Below are positions 5,800-9,234 of a stretch of 9,234 nt of DNA, piece after piece (the first letter of the stretch is position 1; each line of letters begins with the position of its first letter). The notes under the pieces were generated by a model. That model made no database searches and was not told the DNA's origin. It saw nothing but the letters and a program-made list of their open reading frames with translations. The position numbers and the translations under genes are program-made. The DNA comes from an uncultured Thermomicrobiales bacterium. GTDB taxonomy: Bacteria; Chloroflexota; Chloroflexia; Thermomicrobiales; UBA6265. Where the stretch lies: assembly GCA_902806395.1 (NCBI GenBank), contig CADCWH010000067.1, positions 1-9,234 of the forward strand. Direction: 5' to 3'.

Positions 5800-7032
5800 T
5801 CAGAGGCCGAGGGCGGCCTTGCCGATCAGGGTCAGGGCCACGTCGTCGATCGGGGGATTGCCGAGCCCGGCCCGGGCGTCGCGGAAGTAGCGCTCCAGCG
5901 GGAACTGCTTCTGGAGCCCACTTGACCCGACGACGCGCAAGGCCATGTCGGTCACGGCGATGGCGTGATTGGTGACGGTGTACTTGGCGGCGGCGAGTTG
6001 CCAGCCCAGGGCGTCGCGGTGGTGCGGGTATTCGGCGTATGTCTCGGCGGCACCGTAGAGGGCGGCGCGAGCCTGGAAGAGGAGGATCTCCATCTGGGCG
6101 ACGCGGTGCTGGACCGAGGGGATCTCGGCGATCGGGCCGCCGACGGCGGTCGGACGGCGCTCTCGGGCGTACTGGACCGTGAAGTCGCGGGCCGCCTCGG
6201 CGATGCCGAGATAGACGGCGCTGCCGAGCAGGTTCCAGCCGGTCGTGGCCCGCCCGGGGATGTTGGCCGGGTCGGGCAAGCGAGCATCGCGGGGCACGAA
6301 GACATCCTCGAAGACGACATCGTGGCTGCCGGTGGCGCGCATGCCGAGGTTGTCCCACGTCTCGTCGATCCGGACCCCGGGCGCGTCCATCGGGATCAGG
6401 AGTTGGCCCCGGCCGATCGAGCCATCGTCACCCTGGATGGCGAGCAGGGTGGCGGCGTAGCGCAGTTCGGGGGAGAGGGTCGTCCAGGTCTTGCGGCCAT
6501 TGACCCGCCAGCCACCCTCGATGGGGACGGCGAGGGTGGCGTACTGGCCGCCGCGGCTGGGGCTGCCGAGGTCCGGTTCGCTCGCCACGCCATTGATGAG
6601 GGCCCCATCGGCCACCACCTCGCGGCAGACGCGCGCGAACAGCGGTTCCGGCCAGGCGCGGCTGTCGGCCAGTCCACCGACGACGGTCAGGTGCATGGTC
6701 GATGCGAGGGCGACGGCACCGTCGCCGCGAGCGAGGCGCTCCTGGGCCAGCATCATCTCCAGCGGGCTGGCACCCCGGCCACCGTACTCCTCCGGCACGG
6801 TCAGGGCCAGGTAGCCCGATTCGCGCAGGGCCGCGAAGGTGTCATGGGCGAAGGTGTTGTCCCGGTCGTGGGCGGCGGCGTTCTCGGCGGCGACGGCGGC
6901 CATCCGGTCGGCCAGGGCCATGAACTCGGCCTGCCGCTCCGTCTTCGGGTAGGGCGACCGGGTGGCTGGGGGCGCGGTCTGACCGTCCGTGGCGTGGGAC
7001 TGGGTCGGCAACGCGGTGGTGGTAGGTGTCAT
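5800..7032 (-). CDS. Acyl-CoA dehydrogenase-fold flavoprotein
   Basis: This encodes a 410-residue protein with the complete acyl-CoA dehydrogenase layout. After a Thr/Pro-rich leader (1-30) come the N-terminal helical domain with LTVPEEYGGRG (78-87), the central beta domain with ASEPDLGSP (150-158), GWRVNGRKTW (174-183) and GMRATGSHDVVFEDVFVP (230-247), and the C-terminal helical domain with VVGSSGLQKQFPLERYFRDARA (367-388). FAD binding and a soluble tetramer are expected from the family. The catalytic glutamate of medium-chain enzymes, in the YEG motif after the conserved RDA, aligns with P393. The alternative position used by isovaleryl- and long-chain enzymes also lacks Glu. It may therefore be a noncanonical dehydrogenase or belong with the flavin-dependent monooxygenases sharing this fold. 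The ATG at 7030-7032 has GGAG five bases upstream. It stands alone, with no beta-oxidation genes nearby. Confidence 0.9.
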   Translation of the reverse strand: MTPTTTALPTQSHATDGQTAPPATRSPYPKTERQAEFMALADRMAAVAAENAAAHDRDNTFAHDTFAALRESGYLALTVPEEYGGRGASPLEMMLAQERLARGDGAVALASTMHLTVVGGLADSRAWPEPLFARVCREVVADGALINGVASEPDLGSPSRGGQYATLAVPIEGGWRVNGRKTWTTLSPELRYAATLLAIQGDDGSIGRGQLLIPMDAPGVRIDETWDNLGMRATGSHDVVFEDVFVPRDARLPDPANIPGRATTGWNLLGSAVYLGIAEAARDFTVQYARERRPTAVGGPIAEIPSVQHRVAQMEILLFQARAALYGAAETYAEYPHHRDALGWQLAAAKYTVTNHAIAVTDMALRVVGSSGLQKQFPLERYFRDARAGLGNPPIDDVALTLIGKAALGL

Positions 7033-7579
7033 GGGGGCTCCACGGGATGGTCTGGTCCCTGGCGGGTCCGGCGAGGTGCGGTGTGCTTCGTCAAGGGGAA
7101 GATACCGCGTCCCCACCACCGGCGTGGGTCACGGCGTTATTCGGCGCTGCCGGCGTCGCGTTCGGGAATGGTCTTCGCACGGAGAGCACCCCGCGTTCGT
7201 CCATCGAGGACGGCATGGCAGGTCGGAATTGAACGATGGGAGGATTTCATCGTGCCATCTTCATTGGTGTGGATCACCGCGTGTCACCATGCCTCCCCAG
7301 CCCCGCCGCTTGGATCGGGGTCGTCGAGCCGTTGGGCCGCGTGGCATCGCCGTCCCATCACTACGACGGGGCACGGGGCACGGGACGCGGGGCTCGCACC
7401 GATGTGGCGGGGAGCTCGCATGCCGGGTGCTGATTGACATGGCCTACACATGGGACCGAGCTAGGCGTCAATCGTGCTGAGACCAGTGGTTCCGACCTCG
7501 CCGCCGAGGTGTCGCGGCAGATCGGGAACGGGATACGCAAAGGCGGGACTGGCGTGATCGACGACGAAAGGGATACATC
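7033..7579. other. Divergent spacer of about 550 bp, no gene seen
   Basis: The frames crossing this interval look like shadows and none has a convincing start. It must contain the promoters of the flavoprotein gene (minus) and the VKOR-like gene (plus). A perfect -35 hexamer TTGACA is at 7434-7439 on the plus strand, but no good -10 follows at the usual distance: TAGGCG is 22 bases away. A four-unit 7-bp tandem repeat at 7368-7395 is listed separately. Confidence 0.55.
7368..7395. repeat. Imperfect 7-bp tandem repeat, four units
   Basis: Units GGGGCAC, GGGGCAC, GGGACGC and GGGGCTC follow directly in the spacer upstream of the VKOR-like gene. It is a minor low-complexity repeat and no function is indicated. 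Confidence 0.45.
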
Positions 7580-8077
7580 ATGACGCCCGAGAAATTGAGC
7601 CGGGACTTGCGACTGGGGTCGGGCGCGTTCCTCCGCCGGCGGCGGCGGGTGCTCCTCCTGTCGCTGGTATCGGCCGGGGCGATGATGCCGATCTCGCTCT
7701 ACCAGATGGGGGTCATCGGCCACCTGCCGGAGCCGCCCCTACCCCGGCTGGATGCCGACGCGGTCGACGCGTCGGCCGAGGCCTACGCGATCCTGGCGAC
7801 GCCGGACGCGGTGCTGGGGCTGGGCAGCTACGCCCTCACCGCTTGGCTGGCCGCCGCCGGGGGACAAGACCGCGTGCGGACGAGGCCGTGGATCCCCCTC
7901 GCCCTGGCCGCCAAGGTGGCTGGCGATGCCGTGTTCGGAGCCAAGCTGACGGTCGACCAGTGGACGCGGCACCGAGCCTTCTGCTCCTGGTGCCTGCTCG
8001 CGGCCGGGGCCAGCCTCACCGCCGTGCCACTGGTCGTGCCCGAGGCCCGCGCGGCGATCCGGCGGACGAGGTCTTGA
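7580..8077 (+). CDS. Vitamin K epoxide reductase (VKOR)-like membrane protein
   Basis: This encodes a 165-residue protein with four predicted membrane helices (about 24-42, 76-93, 104-122 and 135-155) and a CxxC pair (C135, C138, in FCSWCLLAAG) at the start of the fourth. That is where VKOR-family disulfide oxidoreductases keep their active site. The Arg-rich segments at 19-23 and 98-102 predict an N-in topology, which puts the CxxC at the outer face of the membrane. The extracellular loop between helices 1 and 2 (43-75), which in classical VKORs carries a second cysteine pair, has none; C135 and C138 are the only cysteines. It may pass electrons to a separate partner or have another role. 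The ATG at 7580 has AAGGG seven bases upstream. It precedes the acyltransferase gene on the same strand and may share its transcript. Confidence 0.72.
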   Translation: MTPEKLSRDLRLGSGAFLRRRRRVLLLSLVSAGAMMPISLYQMGVIGHLPEPPLPRLDADAVDASAEAYAILATPDAVLGLGSYALTAWLAAAGGQDRVRTRPWIPLALAAKVAGDAVFGAKLTVDQWTRHRAFCSWCLLAAGASLTAVPLVVPEARAAIRRTRS

Positions 8078-8144
8078 CCAGACGCTACTGCCATGACCAC
8101 CGCCTGGTCGCGGCCGAGCGCGACCGACGCGGGGGCGCGCTCTT

Positions 8145-9221
8145 GTGATCAGGCTTCATGGGGCTGGGACGCGGGTCTTCCGTCTGCTAGCGACCGCCCG
8201 ACGGACTGTTTCTCTCGTCCGGCACCCGGTTGGGCTCGCCCTCGCGGCCCCGTTCGCGGCCAGTGGGGGTTCGAGGGCCGTGGACGCCGTCCGACCCGCG
8301 ATCAGGACCCACGTTGGCGACCCTCCCATCCGCCATACCCTGGCCGGTGGCCACATCGGCGTCGGTGGGCCTTGGGAATACGTGCGCACGGCCGTGGACC
8401 TCGTCGTCTGGGCGGGGATCGTGCCACTGGCGGCCCGCCTGCTCGCACGTGGTGGGGCCCGCCTTGGGGCGATGCGGGTCCAGCGTTGGTGGGCGGGCCA
8501 GATGGTGCGGACGCTCGGGATCCGGATCGACTGGGAGGGTCTAGACCAGATCGATCCCGACGAGGCGTACGTCGTGGTGGCGACGCACGAGGGGTTCACG
8601 GACGTGCTGGCGTTGCTCCGATTACCGCTCCCGCTCCGGTTCGCCGGACGGGACGAGCTCGCCGGGTGGCCCCTCCTAGGTCCCTACCTACGGGATACCG
8701 GCCAGGTGATCATCCGGCCAGAGGCGGGCGTGGCAGCCTACCGACGGCTGGTCCGGGAAGGGCGGGAGGTCGTCGGACGGGGTGAGAGCCTGGTCATCTT
8801 CCCGCAGGGAACCATCCTCGGGATCGAGACCGACTGCCTGCCTGGCGCCTTCGCCCTGGCCCTGGCCCTCGACCGCCCGATCTTGCCGGTCGCCCTGACG
8901 GGAGGGCACCGGGTCTGGGAGCACCCGTTCGGTTCCCGGCTGCGCCGGGGCGAGCGGATGAGCGTGCGCGTGTTGCCGCCGATCCCCGCCGGGGAGGTGC
9001 GGGCGAGGGGGATGAGGCAGATCCGGCGAGACGTCTGCCGAGGGCTGAAATCCGCCGCGCTGGACGGGATCATGGCTCCGCCCCGGCGATTCGTGCCGGC
9101 CCGGGACGGCTATTGGGACGGCTACGCCTTCGAGATCGACCCCGCCTTTCCGGACCTGGCCGCCGAGTTCGTCTCTCGCCGACGCGCGGGACAACGGGAT
9201 CGCCGAGCGCCGGGGCACTGA
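8145..9221 (+). CDS. PlsC-type lysophospholipid acyltransferase
   Basis: This belongs to the glycerol-phosphate/lysophospholipid acyltransferase superfamily; the likely role is acyl transfer to lysophosphatidate or a related acceptor at the membrane. Block I is HEGFTD (H148, D153), the catalytic HX4D. Block II is FAGRDELAGWPLLGPYL, block III is FPQGT (219-223) and block IV is the ILPVALTGG segment. Block III usually reads FPEGT; here Gln replaces Glu. One membrane-associated helix is predicted around residues 84-102. The given start (GTG at 8145) is the furthest upstream and has no clear ribosome-binding site. The first 79 residues show weaker third-position GC and no family match. A start at the in-frame GTG at 8382 would give 279 residues, a normal PlsC length with the HX4D near residue 69. 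The function is well supported; the start is not. Confidence 0.88.
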   Translation: MIRLHGAGTRVFRLLATARRTVSLVRHPVGLALAAPFAASGGSRAVDAVRPAIRTHVGDPPIRHTLAGGHIGVGGPWEYVRTAVDLVVWAGIVPLAARLLARGGARLGAMRVQRWWAGQMVRTLGIRIDWEGLDQIDPDEAYVVVATHEGFTDVLALLRLPLPLRFAGRDELAGWPLLGPYLRDTGQVIIRPEAGVAAYRRLVREGREVVGRGESLVIFPQGTILGIETDCLPGAFALALALDRPILPVALTGGHRVWEHPFGSRLRRGERMSVRVLPPIPAGEVRARGMRQIRRDVCRGLKSAALDGIMAPPRRFVPARDGYWDGYAFEIDPAFPDLAAEFVSRRRAGQRDRRAPGH

Positions 9222-9234
9222 TCGTCCCCATCAA

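Noticed and set aside
5965..7437. 490-codon plus-strand frame opposite the flavoprotein gene
   Set aside because: It is antisense to a gene with clear family motifs; its Gly/Asp/Val-rich composition is what the opposite strand of such a gene gives.
7434..7461. TTGACA as a complete promoter for the VKOR-like gene
   Set aside because: The -35 is perfect, but no -10 lies at 16-18 bases; the best TAGGCG is 22 bases away.
7361..7723. Minus-strand frame of 120 codons near the VKOR-like gene
   Set aside because: It overlaps the start of the VKOR-like gene antisense and has low-complexity Pro/Arg/Ser-rich composition.
1..9234. CRISPR array, tRNA, rRNA, insertion sequence or phage attachment site
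   Set aside because: No regularly spaced repeats, no tRNA T-loop with matching arms, no transposase-like frame and no long terminal inverted repeats were found by eye on either strand.

Overview
The window is very GC-rich DNA from a bacterial chromosome. G/C dominates third codon positions, spacers are long and GC-rich, and several genes appear to start at GTG. The gene set (a DUF2254 membrane protein, a DUF885-type metallohydrolase, an acyl-CoA dehydrogenase-fold flavoprotein, a VKOR-like membrane protein and a PlsC-type acyltransferase) would suit a Chloroflexota (Thermomicrobia-like) or actinobacterial genome. That placement is inference; there is no rRNA or marker gene here. I see no CRISPR array, transposase, phage gene or tRNA.

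Layout from left to right. A probable C-terminal fragment of a plus-strand gene ends at 137. A 350-bp spacer holds an imperfect direct repeat. The DUF2254 membrane protein (490-1965, minus) and the DUF885-type hydrolase (2177-3493, plus) diverge from a 211-bp spacer containing a perfect 28-bp palindrome. The hydrolase converges on an AhpD/carboxymuconolactone-decarboxylase-type gene (3524-3982, minus).

Upstream of the AhpD-like gene is a motif resembling the promoters of ECF41 sigma factors. Divergent from it, from 4068, is a short stretch that reads like region 2 of an ECF sigma factor and then loses all resemblance. ECF41 genes are known to sit beside such AhpD/CMD genes, so this looks like the eroded remains of a sigma/target-gene pair.

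From about 4206 to 4578 there is no credible gene, only a run of short inverted repeats. A compact minus-strand unit follows: a promoter (4975-5003), a 6-4-6 palindrome in the leader, a 56-residue ORF of unknown function (4745-4915) and a strong terminator-like hairpin (4577-4626). Next is an 800-bp stretch without a convincing gene, then the acyl-CoA dehydrogenase-fold gene (5800-7032, minus), which lacks the catalytic glutamate at both known positions. After a second geneless spacer (7033-7579), a VKOR-like membrane protein and a PlsC-type acyltransferase lie in tandem on the plus strand and may be co-transcribed.

The genes do not form one pathway. The most unusual parts are the decayed ECF41-type module, the self-contained small-gene unit and the large palindrome between the divergent DUF2254 and DUF885 genes.
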